The position numbers were made by a program, and so were the translations under genes. Below the pieces are notes generated by a model. It was not told the origin of the DNA, ran no database searches, and saw nothing but the letters and a program-made list of their open reading frames with translations. Of a stretch of DNA of 64,000 bases, positions 42,250 to 51,387 are shown piece after piece (the stretch's first letter is position 1; the number at the start of each line of letters is the position of its first letter). This DNA comes from JBDRCC01 sp043822065 [NCBI: archaeon] (GTDB taxonomy: Archaea > Undinarchaeota > CAZHTU01): positions 14,189 to 78,188 of the forward strand of contig JBDRCC010000022.1 of assembly GCA_043822065.1 (NCBI GenBank), given 5' to 3'.

Positions 42250-43011
42250 GTGGAGATTGAGATAGACCTGAAAAAGTCGGCATTCGAAAACGCCGCCGAC
42301 TATTTTGAGCGGGGAAAAAAGCTGAAAAAAAAGCTCGAGGGCGCGACGGAGGCGCTGAGGAACGCAAAGTTCCAGCACGCTGACGCCTCGAAGGAGCTCA
42401 AAAAGGAGAAAGAGAAGAAGAAAAAAAGGAAATGGTACGACGCGTTCAGGCACTTTTTCACCTCAGAGGGCATGCTAGTGGTTGCAGGCAAAGACGCGCG
42501 CTCGAACGAGGAGCTTGTCAAAAAGCATCTTGAAAAGGGCGACATTGTTTTCCATGCAGACATAATAGGCGCGGCATTCGCAGTAATAAAGGCCCAAGGG
42601 AAAGCCGCTGGCGACGCCAGCCTTGAAGAGGCAGCACAGTTTGCGGCGTCATACTCGCGCGCCTGGCTGCGGGGGCTCGGCGCGATGGACGTCTACTGGG
42701 TAACGCCAGAGCAGGTGACGAAGCACGCCCCATCCGGGGAGTACCTCGGGAGGGGGGCATTCATGATTGAGGGAAAAAAGAACTATTTCCATGACGTAGA
42801 GCTTGCACTGTCATTCGGCGAAAGGGATGGGGCGCTTGTATGGGGACCAGATAAAACGGTCAGGAGGGTCTGCGAAAGGGCAGTGACTGTAAAGCCAGGG
42901 GATGTGCCTGCAAAAGAGCTTGCCGCAGGAATCAAGAAGCAGGTGGGGGTTGGCGAGGCAGGGGAAATTGAGAGGCTCATACCATACGGAAAAGGCAGTT
43001 TTAGGCGGTAA
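42250..43011 (+). CDS. Stand-alone NFACT-R (DUF814) protein, RqcH-related
   Basis: The product has a basic coiled coil (about residues 20-65) followed by an NFACT-R domain: RKWYDAFRHFFTSEGMLVVAGKDARSNE and LEKGDIVFHADI are its signatures, and SYSRAWLRGLGAMDVYWV comes later. RqcH/NEMF proteins join NFACT-N, a helical hairpin, coiled coil and NFACT-R over ~650 residues; here only the last two parts are present (253 residues). GTG start. Its role in ribosome rescue is inferred from the domain. Confidence 0.82.
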   Translation: MEIEIDLKKSAFENAADYFERGKKLKKKLEGATEALRNAKFQHADASKELKKEKEKKKKRKWYDAFRHFFTSEGMLVVAGKDARSNEELVKKHLEKGDIVFHADIIGAAFAVIKAQGKAAGDASLEEAAQFAASYSRAWLRGLGAMDVYWVTPEQVTKHAPSGEYLGRGAFMIEGKKNYFHDVELALSFGERDGALVWGPDKTVRRVCERAVTVKPGDVPAKELAAGIKKQVGVGEAGEIERLIPYGKGSFRR

Positions 43012-43060
43012 AGAGGCATTCTCGATATTTATAAAAAGAATTTTCACTAACTCCTAAAGC

Positions 43061-43870
43061 ATGGATAAGCCCGAACTCAGGGAGAGCAGGAACCAGCTCC
43101 TGGATGAGAAAAGGAAGCTCATAGAGGAAACCAGGTCCATTTCAGACCAGATGAATGCGCTCAGGGAGGAGGCTGCCAAGCTGAAGAAGGAGAGGGACGA
43201 GCTGAACGCCCTCGTAAAGGACAGCAAGACAGAACGCGAACTGGCGAACAAGAAGATGAAGAGCATCGGCATGCCGAATGTCGATTTTGGGGTTTACAGG
43301 GGGCTTGACGGGACTGAGGCGCTGAAGAAAGAGCTGGAGGGCCTTGAATGGACCTACCAGACAAGCTCGCTTACGCCTGAAAAGGACAAGAAGATGGCTA
43401 AGAAGATTACAGAGCTCCAGGAGCTCCTGAAAATTGCGCAGGAGAGGGACTCCAAGAGAAAAGAGGTTAGGGAGAAAATGGGGACAAGCGAAAACGTGAG
43501 GAAGGAGCAGAAGGCGTTCCATATGAGTGTTCTAAGGTATGCAGAGGAATCTGAAAAGCGCCACAAGAAGCTGATGGAAAACTACCGGAAGCTTGACGAG
43601 CTCAAAAAGAGGAAAGGGGAGATAAGCAACAGCCTGGACGGGCTGAAGGGAAAAGTAGACGGCATAAACGACCAGCTGCTGAGCAGGGAGGAGAAGGAAG
43701 CCATTGAAAGGCGCAAAGAAGCCAATAGAAAGATGCAGGACGAGGTCAGGATCATAGCTGAGAAATACAAGCACGTAAAGATGAAGCTTGACAATGGTGG
43801 GATACTCACCAAGGACGACTTTCTGATACTCCAGAGGTACGAGCAGCATAATGAACAAAAAGAGGCTTGA
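43061..43870 (+). CDS. Archaeal coiled-coil protein (COG1340-like)
   Basis: A 269-residue, almost entirely helical protein with long Glu/Lys/Arg heptads from residue 4 to about 60 and again from 100 to 250, interrupted by a short GMPNVDFGVYRGLDG loop near 70-83. It resembles the widespread archaeal coiled-coil proteins of unknown role. It overlaps the M20 peptidase gene by 20 nt. A TATTTATAAAA TATA box precedes it. Confidence 0.7.
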   Translation: MDKPELRESRNQLLDEKRKLIEETRSISDQMNALREEAAKLKKERDELNALVKDSKTERELANKKMKSIGMPNVDFGVYRGLDGTEALKKELEGLEWTYQTSSLTPEKDKKMAKKITELQELLKIAQERDSKRKEVREKMGTSENVRKEQKAFHMSVLRYAEESEKRHKKLMENYRKLDELKKRKGEISNSLDGLKGKVDGINDQLLSREEKEAIERRKEANRKMQDEVRIIAEKYKHVKMKLDNGGILTKDDFLILQRYEQHNEQKEA

Positions 43871-44951
43871 GCAGACGCTCATAGACCTTATAAGAATACA
43901 GAGCACCAGCGGCAATGAGGGTGCGATAGCAGATTATGTCGTCCATGAATTCTCAAAGATAGGCTACAGGGCATCAATTGACAAAGAGGGCAATGTTTAC
44001 GCGGAGGCGGGCCGCGGAAAAAAGAGCCTGATGTTTAACGCGCATTTGGATACTGTCCCGCCCCACCCGGGGATGAAAAGGCCATATGAGCCTGCGAAGC
44101 GCGGCAGGAGGGTATACGGGCTGGGCGCGACGGACTGCAAGGCAGGGATTGCCTGCATAATCGAGCTTGCCAGAAGCATTCCTCCGGAGGGAAAGCTAAA
44201 GTTCCTTTTCACGGTCAGGGAGGAGTCATCGGCATCCGGTCGGCCGAGAGGGAGCATATCCGCCTCAAAAAAGCACATGGCAGACTTCTGCATAGTTGCG
44301 GAGCCCACATACAAGGAGAAAGTCCCGCAGGTCGCCGCCGGCGCCAGGGGGCGGACTCTTCTGAAAATAGACGTCAAGGGCAAGAGCAGCCACTCGTCCA
44401 GGCCGGAGGACGGCGTAAACGCCATAGAGGAGGCGATGAAGCTTTTCAAGAAGCTTGAAAAAGTGTATCTCAACAAAAGGAGATACCACGACGTGATCCT
44501 CCACGAAACGCTTTCCGTAGTTAACATGGAAGTAAAGAGCACTGCGAACAACGTAATCCCGGACAACTGCAGGATTACCGTCGACTACAGGACTTTGCCA
44601 GGGAGGAAAGACGCACTTAAGGTCATTAAAAGGCTAATAAGCGAGGCGGGGGTCAAGGCAAAGCCGCACGTCGTATTCAGCTCCCCTGGATACGTGCTGA
44701 TGAATGAAATAAAGCCGCTTGGGCAGCTAAGGAGCGCCCTGCATGATGAGTTTGGAGGGGCGCCGGTTACCAGCATAGCGTTGGGAAAGGCGGATGCCGA
44801 GTACTTCCACCGTGCAGGCACGAAAACGGTAATATGCGGACCTGGCATCAGCAGGCTGTGCCATTCTGCGGACGAATATGCGCGAGTGGACTTGATGGCT
44901 AAGTGGACAACCGCAGTCGAGAGTTTTGTCAAAAATTATTTCAACGGATAG
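43851..44951 (+). CDS. M20-family metallopeptidase/deacylase
   Basis: Di-zinc amidohydrolase related to ArgE, DapE and carboxypeptidase G2. Metal and catalytic residues: HLD at 65-67, the bridging Asp95 in ATDCKAG, and EE at 124-125. A dimerisation domain lies between about residues 165 and 275. The length is 366 residues. The substrate cannot be told; next to it is a P-loop protein of the DUF1611 kind. No arginine or lysine pathway gene adjoins, so an ArgE or DapE label would be a guess. Confidence 0.83.
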   Translation: MNKKRLEQTLIDLIRIQSTSGNEGAIADYVVHEFSKIGYRASIDKEGNVYAEAGRGKKSLMFNAHLDTVPPHPGMKRPYEPAKRGRRVYGLGATDCKAGIACIIELARSIPPEGKLKFLFTVREESSASGRPRGSISASKKHMADFCIVAEPTYKEKVPQVAAGARGRTLLKIDVKGKSSHSSRPEDGVNAIEEAMKLFKKLEKVYLNKRRYHDVILHETLSVVNMEVKSTANNVIPDNCRITVDYRTLPGRKDALKVIKRLISEAGVKAKPHVVFSSPGYVLMNEIKPLGQLRSALHDEFGGAPVTSIALGKADAEYFHRAGTKTVICGPGISRLCHSADEYARVDLMAKWTTAVESFVKNYFNG

Positions 44952-44966
44952 GAGTTAAAAAGCGCG

Positions 44967-45962
44967 ATGAAAGTAAAAAGGACGTCGGTGATAAGGCGGA
45001 TTGCGAGAGGTGACCTTGACGAGGTGAGGCGCGTGAGGCGCAAGCCGACGAGCGGCGACGTCGTGAAAGTCAACGTATCCAAGATTGGCTTCTGCAAGCA
45101 CTTTGAGAATGTGCATGGGAGGCTCGGGATGTTTTTCAGGAACAACGAGCTCTACTGCGCGATGGGGACGAGGTACGCAACGGCAGAGTACGAGGCAATA
45201 GTCCCTGGCAAGACGCCCAAGACCCTTGACCTCCTGAATGCGGGAGGCGTCTGCGGAAAAGTCATAGGCAGGAACGTGATGGTGTCCGAGCCTACGAAGC
45301 TTGAGTTTGAGGGCTATGTAGTCAAGGGGAGCCATGTGGTGAATATCGCAGACTATGCGCTGCCAGTCCTGAAAAAGAAAAAAATTCCAACCATATTTGT
45401 AGTCGGCAGCGATATGGACTCTGGAAAAACAACGACCGCAGGCACGATAATCAGCTCCCTGGTTGACGGCGGGTTCAGGGTAAATGGCGGCAAGGTTACC
45501 GGAGTTGCCAGGGTGAGGGACATCTACTCGATGAAGGACGCAGGCGCCTCAAAGATAGCGGACATAATAGACGCAGGACGGAGCTCGACCTACCTCCTGA
45601 ATATCGACGAGCTCATGGACACGTTCTGGAGGATACACACCAACCTGGCGAAGGACGACCCGGATTACATTGTTCTGGAGATTGCAGACGGCATATTTGA
45701 GAAGGAAAACGAGATGCTGCTGAAGAACGAGGACCTCCGCAGGATGATAAGCAAGCTAGTTTTTGCAGCAGGGGATGCCATAGGCGCACAGGGAGGGGTA
45801 AGGTACCTGAACGAGCACTACAGGCTCAATGTAGACGCAGTCTCAGGCATATTCTCAAACTCGGCGCTTTCAAAGAGGGAGCTTGGCAGGAAGATAAGCG
45901 TCCCGATATTCAGCAACCTCCCTGAAGAAGAGGAGGGAGTAGTCGAGTTGCTGACCAAATAG
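44967..45962 (+). CDS. P-loop NTPase of the DUF1611 type
   Basis: A 331-residue protein with a Walker A GSDMDSGKTTT at about 147-157 and a downstream VLEIADGIFEKE near 222-233 that may act as Walker B. The N-terminal ~135 residues form a separate domain. This matches the DUF1611 family of unknown function, often beside peptidoglycan-peptide or amino-acid epimerase and peptidase genes. It starts 15 nt after the M20 gene, so both probably act together. Confidence 0.68.
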   Translation: MKVKRTSVIRRIARGDLDEVRRVRRKPTSGDVVKVNVSKIGFCKHFENVHGRLGMFFRNNELYCAMGTRYATAEYEAIVPGKTPKTLDLLNAGGVCGKVIGRNVMVSEPTKLEFEGYVVKGSHVVNIADYALPVLKKKKIPTIFVVGSDMDSGKTTTAGTIISSLVDGGFRVNGGKVTGVARVRDIYSMKDAGASKIADIIDAGRSSTYLLNIDELMDTFWRIHTNLAKDDPDYIVLEIADGIFEKENEMLLKNEDLRRMISKLVFAAGDAIGAQGGVRYLNEHYRLNVDAVSGIFSNSALSKRELGRKISVPIFSNLPEEEEGVVELLTK

Positions 45963-45983
45963 CGGCAAGGTGCTCTTTGGCTA

Positions 45984-45994
45984 AATTTATATAG
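45984..45994 (+). promoter_or_regulatory. TATA box of hel308
   Basis: AATTTATATAG is 21-31 nt before the GTG at 46015; AGAGGT just before the GTG could also act as ribosome site. Confidence 0.5.
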
Positions 45995-46014
45995 CCGCCG
46001 GAAAAGAGGTTATT

Positions 46015-49000
46015 GTGGAGATAGAAGACTTATTGAAAACCCACCCAGGGCTTGAGAAGGTGGTAGGCATACTCAGGCAGAGCGGGGTCCAGAAGCTTTA
46101 TCCGCCCCAGGCCGAGTGCTTCAGTAAAAAAGTCCTGGACGGAAAAAACCTTGTCCTTTCTATTCCGACGGCATCCGGGAAAACCCTTGTCGCGGAGATA
46201 GTCATGATGCAGCACGTCCTCGCAGGCAAGAAGGCAGTATACCTCGTGCCCCTGCGGGCGCTCGCCTCTGAGAAGTACCAGGAGTTCAGGGAAAAATACT
46301 CTGGGCTCTGCAGGGTGGGCATGTCGAGCGGGGATTACGACAGGGTGGATGCGGGGCTTGGCGCCTGCGACATAATCATCCTGACGATAGAGAAAATGGA
46401 TTCGCTCATGCGGCACGACGTAAACTGGCTAAGCAAGATAGGCGTGGTCGTCGTCGACGAGATACACCTGCTTGACTCGCCGGACAGGGGACCGACCCTT
46501 GAGATGGTGATAACAAAGCTGAGGAAGTACAAGCCCTCAATCCTTGCCCTTTCTGCGACAATAGAGAACAGCGACGAGCTGGCGCAGTGGCTTGGCGCGG
46601 AGCTCGTTGAGAGCGACTTCAGGCCGGTCAGGCTTTCGAGGGGGGTTTTCCTGGACGGAAAGGTGAGCTTTGACATAAAGGAGGACATTGAGCTGAATGA
46701 TGAGGGCGACATTTCGCTTGTCCTTGCAAAGGACACTGTCTTGCAGGGGGGGCAGTCCCTTGTATTTGTAAACAGCAGGCGCTCGGCTGAGGCGGAAGCA
46801 GAAAAAATCTCAAAGTCAATGTACTCGCTTTTGGGGGAAAAGGAGCGGAAGCTCCTTGCAAAGGCCGCAGAGGATGTGCTTGGGGCGCTTGAAACCCCTA
46901 CCAAGCAGTGCAAGAGGCTTGCGAACTGCATACGGGGAGGCGCGGCGTTCCACCACGCAGGGCTGCACCTGAAACAGAGGGCTGTCGTGGAATCCTCATT
47001 CAAGGCCAACCTGATAAAAGTGGTTTCGGCGACGCCGACCCTTGCGGCCGGGGTAAACCTGCCAGCAAAGAGAGTGGTAATAAGGGATTATAAAAGGTAT
47101 ACTTCGTATGGGCTTGAACCGATTCCTGTTTTAGAGATCCATCAGATGTGCCTACCTTACACTGAAAAGATTTTGCTTGGTGATGGGTCGGAGGAGGAGA
47201 TTGGACGGCTAGTAGAAGATAAAAAAAGGATAGGCGTTCTTAGTTATAACCAAGAATCTGATTCGATAGAGCCAAAGAAAATAGAGAGATTTTATAAAAG
47301 CAAGTCGAGGCATTTCGTCGATATCGAGGTCTCTATAGGACATAAACTGAGGCTTACGCCAGACCATCCGGTTTTAGTATTCAACAACGGTAAAAAAACT
47401 TGGAAACGGGCTTGCAAACTGAAAAAAATGGACATGGTGCTTTGTCAGAATACTACACGCCGCCGCATGAAAAGCATACCTTACTTCTATGAATTCCTTA
47501 ACAAAGACAGGTCGTATTTGGTTGGAAGAGGCGAGCTAATAAAGGATGCAAGGGAGAGGCTGAGATGTACGGAAAAGGAACTTGCTAAGAGTATCGGAGC
47601 TAGTTATAGATCGATGTGGCACTACAAAACAAATAGAAAAGCCATGCCAGCGAAAATTGCATTGGAATTATGCAAGATTCTGGAGTTGGATGGCGCTGGG
47701 ATTACAAAAGTCTTTTCTAAAGTGAAAACTGCATATGGAAACACTATTAAACTCCCTCCAAAGATTTCTGAGGATTATCTGTGGTTGTGCGGCCTTATAG
47801 CAACAGACGGGAATCTTCAAGAGGCTTATGACCGATGTGGTTCGAGGTACTGTAAGATACGTATTTTCAACAATAACCGAAAAATAATCAACAGGGCTAC
47901 GTCTATATTGCGAGAATTCAATTTAGAGCCATGCTGTAGAAAGGTCGGAGATAAGTGTCACGCCATTGAGGTAGGTGCAACGCTGCTTGCAGATATCATT
48001 TCTATAAATTTTGGCATACCCTATGGAAACAAAACGGCTATTGTTAGGGTGCCAGATATAGTAAAATCGATGCCCCCGGCATATATTGGCTCATATCTCG
48101 CAGGTGTTTTCGATGGTGACGGCAATTACTTTGAACTTAAAAAGAGTGGTGTAGTAAAGGGCAGGCGAGTGCTATTTTCTACAGGGAGCAAACAGTTTGC
48201 AGATGGAATTCAAAAACTTTTGACACGGATAGGTATAACCAGCACAGTTAGAAAGGAGCGTGGCGGAAAAACATTTGGGATACGGGGAAAACTGGTAACC
48301 TTTCCAAGAGCAAATTACACCATCAGCTTCTGCAAGAAAGAGTATATCAATAGATTCCATAGATTCGTCAGACCTGTGAAATGTTCAATACCGGCTGTCA
48401 GGTATAGCGACTACCACAATATAAACAAGTTCTTTGACAGACCTGCTGAATACTCTTCCGTTCCAATAAAGAGGATTAGGCGAGTAGAGCTAAAGGATCC
48501 GGTGACTGCGTATAACTTGGGAGTAAAAGATAACAACAATTACATAGCGTCTAACATACTGGTACACAACTGCGGCCGTGCCGGAAGGCCGAAGTATGAC
48601 AGTGACGGGGAGGCCGTCCTGATAGCCAAAAGCCTTCCTGAGTACGAGCAGCTCTGGGAGCATTACATAGAGGGGCGGCCGGAGCCGATATCCTCGAAGC
48701 TTGGCGTCGAGCCGATACTAAGGACGCACATCCTTGGCATAATATCCCAGGGGCCGCTGACGCGGGAAAGCCTGGACAAGATGTTTGAGAGCACGTTCTA
48801 CGCATTCCAGTACGGAGATGTCTCCGCACTAGAGGAAATAATAAGCAGGGTTTTGGACTCCCTCTTTTCCTGGGGATTCCTAGAAGAGGAAGACCTGAAG
48901 TTCAGGTGCACCCGCCTTGGGAAGCGGGTGGCTGAGCTCTATATCGACCCGCTGACGGCATACGAATTCATCCGGCTTTTCGAGACTGAGATGGAGGAGA

Positions 49001-49542
49001 TGGTCCTCCTCACAATGATTTCCGATACGTCGGAAATGGGGATGCTTCCGGGCGTAAGGAGCGCTGAGGAGCCGTTCCTGTACGAGGAGTTCGAAAAGTA
49101 CAGCCTTGACGAGGACAAGATACGGGCGTTCAAGAACGCGCTTGTGTTCAGGGACTGGATGGATGAAAAGACTGAGGACGACATACTCGAGAGGCATAAC
49201 GTCGCGCCAGGGATACTCAAGGTCAGGCTGGACATTGCAGACTGGCTCCTCTACTCCTGCGTAGAGATAAACGCAATCCTCAAGAGGAATGAGGCGGCAA
49301 AGATGGTCCGCAGGCTCCGCACGCGCCTCAGCTACGGAGTGAAGGAGGAGCTGTCCCTGCTCGTAAGGGTCCGCGGAATAGGCCGCGTCAGGGCAAGGCG
49401 GCTGTTTAGCGCTGGCATAAAAAAGCCGTCTGACCTGAACAGCAGAAACTGCACAAAAGTGTCAAACCTTCTTGGAAAAAAGACTGCGGAGAAGATATAC
49501 TCTGACTTAAGAGCAAAAATCAGCAAGCGCGGAGTTCAGTAG
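46015..49542 (+). CDS. hel308: Hel308-type DNA helicase with intein
   Basis: Ski2-like 3'-5' DNA helicase for replication-fork repair. Motif I PTASGKT at 51-57, DEIH at 148-151, LSATIEN near 180 and SATPTLAAGVNLPAK near 342-356 are clear. Motif VI (QM/CGRAGRPKYD) is split by a 474-residue intein at residues 379-852. Without it the protein has 701 residues, the normal size, ending with a winged helix, a ratchet domain and an HhH region (VRGIGRVRARRL). GTG start. The 3' end overlaps the convergent sepF gene by 7 nt. Confidence 0.95.
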   Translation: MEIEDLLKTHPGLEKVVGILRQSGVQKLYPPQAECFSKKVLDGKNLVLSIPTASGKTLVAEIVMMQHVLAGKKAVYLVPLRALASEKYQEFREKYSGLCRVGMSSGDYDRVDAGLGACDIIILTIEKMDSLMRHDVNWLSKIGVVVVDEIHLLDSPDRGPTLEMVITKLRKYKPSILALSATIENSDELAQWLGAELVESDFRPVRLSRGVFLDGKVSFDIKEDIELNDEGDISLVLAKDTVLQGGQSLVFVNSRRSAEAEAEKISKSMYSLLGEKERKLLAKAAEDVLGALETPTKQCKRLANCIRGGAAFHHAGLHLKQRAVVESSFKANLIKVVSATPTLAAGVNLPAKRVVIRDYKRYTSYGLEPIPVLEIHQMCLPYTEKILLGDGSEEEIGRLVEDKKRIGVLSYNQESDSIEPKKIERFYKSKSRHFVDIEVSIGHKLRLTPDHPVLVFNNGKKTWKRACKLKKMDMVLCQNTTRRRMKSIPYFYEFLNKDRSYLVGRGELIKDARERLRCTEKELAKSIGASYRSMWHYKTNRKAMPAKIALELCKILELDGAGITKVFSKVKTAYGNTIKLPPKISEDYLWLCGLIATDGNLQEAYDRCGSRYCKIRIFNNNRKIINRATSILREFNLEPCCRKVGDKCHAIEVGATLLADIISINFGIPYGNKTAIVRVPDIVKSMPPAYIGSYLAGVFDGDGNYFELKKSGVVKGRRVLFSTGSKQFADGIQKLLTRIGITSTVRKERGGKTFGIRGKLVTFPRANYTISFCKKEYINRFHRFVRPVKCSIPAVRYSDYHNINKFFDRPAEYSSVPIKRIRRVELKDPVTAYNLGVKDNNNYIASNILVHNCGRAGRPKYDSDGEAVLIAKSLPEYEQLWEHYIEGRPEPISSKLGVEPILRTHILGIISQGPLTRESLDKMFESTFYAFQYGDVSALEEIISRVLDSLFSWGFLEEEDLKFRCTRLGKRVAELYIDPLTAYEFIRLFETEMEEMVLLTMISDTSEMGMLPGVRSAEEPFLYEEFEKYSLDEDKIRAFKNALVFRDWMDEKTEDDILERHNVAPGILKVRLDIADWLLYSCVEINAILKRNEAAKMVRRLRTRLSYGVKEELSLLVRVRGIGRVRARRLFSAGIKKPSDLNSRNCTKVSNLLGKKTAEKIYSDLRAKISKRGVQ
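47149..48570 (+). mobile_element. Intein with LAGLIDADG homing endonuclease and internal HTH
   Basis: It begins with Cys (CLPYTEKILLGDG, block A), has the block-B histidine in LTPDHPVLV and ends in ..NNNYIASNILVHN before a Cys (+1) of the host. Two LAGLIDADG-type motifs, LCGLIATDG and LAGVFDGDG, mark a homing endonuclease. Between splicing and endonuclease parts lies a helix-turn-helix-like segment (ERLRCTEKELAKSIGASYRS). Base use is more A/T-rich than in the host gene. It sits in helicase motif VI, a site where loss is hard because only exact removal restores function. Confidence 0.93.
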
Positions 49543-49994
49543 GTTATCGACCTTGTGTTGCGCTGGTACCTTGACGGCTCAGGATGCGCATCAAGCTCTT
49601 CTTCTACCCCGCTTTTCTCGCGGTAGGGCGCTATGGGATCGTACTCGGATTTTCCCTTCTTTCGGTCAATCCTTACTGCAGGAGGAGTAACAACCATGAG
49701 GTCCTCGCTAAGGCCGACTATGTCGCCGCCTATTGCATAAGTGGTCTTCTGGACGCGCCTTAGTGCGCGCCTGAGCTCGACCTTGTCTGAAGCGAACTGC
49801 GACTTAAGCTTCATTATGACGATGCTTTTCTTGTCGCGAAGGGAGTCAAGAACCTTGTCGACGTCAGTGAATTGCTCGAGTGTAATTACGCGCAGAGTGT
49901 ACTCGTAAGGCCCGGATGGGTGCTCCCAGTCAAGCTCTACAAGCTCCCTGCCCTGTGAAATATCCGCCCTGCTCTTCCCAAAGATAGATACCAT
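49536..49994 (-). CDS. sepF: Cell division protein SepF
   Basis: Membrane anchor of the archaeal FtsZ ring. The central VITLEQFTDVDKVLDSLRDKKSIVIMKLK is the SepF core (DUF552) followed by IGGDIVGLSEDLMVVTPPAV. The C-terminal ~45 residues are charged and likely disordered. ATG 49994 is chosen because a TTTATAT TATA box lies about 27 nt upstream; a GTG at 50003 is possible. FtsZ is encoded 8 kb upstream in the window. The end overlaps hel308 by 7 nt. Confidence 0.9.
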   Translation of the reverse strand: MVSIFGKSRADISQGRELVELDWEHPSGPYEYTLRVITLEQFTDVDKVLDSLRDKKSIVIMKLKSQFASDKVELRRALRRVQKTTYAIGGDIVGLSEDLMVVTPPAVRIDRKKGKSEYDPIAPYREKSGVEEELDAHPEPSRYQRNTRSITY

Positions 49995-50039
49995 GTGAAT
50001 CACTCTGAATATGCCATTACCATATAAATACTTTTGCCT

Positions 50040-50396
50040 TTAAATCGACTCGATTCTGCCCAAGACGTCCCATAAAACTGTCCTGCCGTGGAGGGGGATA
50101 TTTGGGTCCTCGACAATCTCCTCAACCCTCGAAAGCGCGTGGTTTTTCCTGACGTTGAGGTCGGGCTCGGACTGGTCGGTGATCATGGCTTTGACGTCAG
50201 TTATCGCGACCTTGACGTTTCTTGGAAGCGCAGGGTCCGAGAGGACATTCGAGAGGAAGTCCAGCAGGTCAGAAACGGTGCCTGCATATTCCCCAAGCTC
50301 GAAGCCCCCGCCCTGCTCATGGACAGTCTCCGCTATGGGATTGTCAACGTCTATAAGCTCGCAAGGCTCATTCTTTGCGTGGTTTGTCTTTTGCAT
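50040..50396 (-). CDS. UPF0147 family protein
   Basis: Small helical archaeal protein of unknown role. The family core from VLSDPALPRNVKVAITDVK to VEEIVEDPNIPLHGRTVLW is clear. The first ~30 residues (MQKTNHAKNEPCELIDVDNPI..) are an extension beyond the usual ~90-residue family length. The start is inside the 3' end of the DHH gene (29-nt overlap), so the two are co-transcribed. Confidence 0.85.
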   Translation of the reverse strand: MQKTNHAKNEPCELIDVDNPIAETVHEQGGGFELGEYAGTVSDLLDFLSNVLSDPALPRNVKVAITDVKAMITDQSEPDLNVRKNHALSRVEEIVEDPNIPLHGRTVLWDVLGRIESI

Positions 50397-51342
50397 TTTT
50401 TATCTGCTCGGATATAAGCTTCACTGCGAGCTCTATAGCATCAGGAAGCTTGCCGACATCGGGGCCGTTCGCCCCCGCGGCAGCGTCGTGGCCTGAGCCG
50501 GCGCCGCCGAGAAGCTCGCCCAGCCTCGGCATAATTTGCTGACCCAGATTAACTTTTGTTTGCTTAATAAAGTTTGCGCGGGCGCGGGCGCTTATTCTCG
50601 CTTCGGATGCAGCACAGCCGACCACTGCCGCATCTGCACCGGACGCAACAAGCGCCCTAGCAACTGAGGCCTCGAAGGAGCCGACTTCGGAAGTCACCAA
50701 AAGGAAGCCGCCGACGCGGTGTATCTGGCACCTCTGCCCCCCTTTTAGCCTTGCAATGCGCTCGGATTCTGACATCGGGGCGGAGAGCAGCTCCAGTATT
50801 TCACCATAGTTTAGTTTGTGCTCGTTCAGGAGCTTTGCAATGGTTGAGAATGCCTTGTTGTCAGCAACCTTTAGGAAGGCGGAATCGAAGATTATCCCTA
50901 CAAGGACAAGCTCTGCCATCTGCTTTGTCAGGGGAATTGAAAATCCTGAGTGGATTACGCTCGTGGTTGAGACTGCATTGCGGTCAACAAATTTCTTTCC
51001 GCTTATCCCGCCTGCCTGGTGGTGGTCTATGATGACGACTTCCGATCCTGCCAAGTCGACTCCAGGGAGCTGGTTTGGGGTTGCCGTGTCGACCAGGACA
51101 ACGAGGTCGTATGAGCGGATGTCGAATTCCGTGAGCGGCTTAATTTTTGAGTATGGGAGAATGCTTCTCGCCTGGAGCGACACGCCACCGGGGAAGGCCA
51201 TATCGACAGACGTTAAGCCCAGCTTCGCGAGGTATTGCGAGAGAAGTATGGTGCTGGCGACGGCATCAACGTCCGCATTGTGGTGAGTGAGTATTAGCAG
51301 CCGCTTTCCCTTCTTTCCCGTGAAAAATTCCTGGATTTTCAT
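50368..51342 (-). CDS. DHH-family phosphoesterase (NrnA/pAp-phosphatase-like)
   Basis: A 324-residue protein with THHNADVDA at about 18-26, VDTATPNQ near 89, IIDHHQAGG near 108-116 and a C-terminal GAGSGHDAAAGANG (DHHA1) near 280. This short form resembles oligoribonuclease/pAp phosphatase NrnA or archaeal nanoRNase-type proteins more than RecJ. It is divergent from the CPBP protease gene, with 45 nt between them. Confidence 0.86.
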   Translation of the reverse strand: MKIQEFFTGKKGKRLLILTHHNADVDAVASTILLSQYLAKLGLTSVDMAFPGGVSLQARSILPYSKIKPLTEFDIRSYDLVVLVDTATPNQLPGVDLAGSEVVIIDHHQAGGISGKKFVDRNAVSTTSVIHSGFSIPLTKQMAELVLVGIIFDSAFLKVADNKAFSTIAKLLNEHKLNYGEILELLSAPMSESERIARLKGGQRCQIHRVGGFLLVTSEVGSFEASVARALVASGADAAVVGCAASEARISARARANFIKQTKVNLGQQIMPRLGELLGGAGSGHDAAAGANGPDVGKLPDAIELAVKLISEQIKNAKDKPRKE

Positions 51343-51387
51343 TTTCGTAAGGTTTAAATACTTAGATTACCACTAAATAGTAGTAAC

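Noticed and set aside
42250-43011. Frameshifted full-length RqcH
   Set aside because: The sequence upstream belongs to the signal-peptidase-like gene, and no NFACT-N remnants are visible in any frame.
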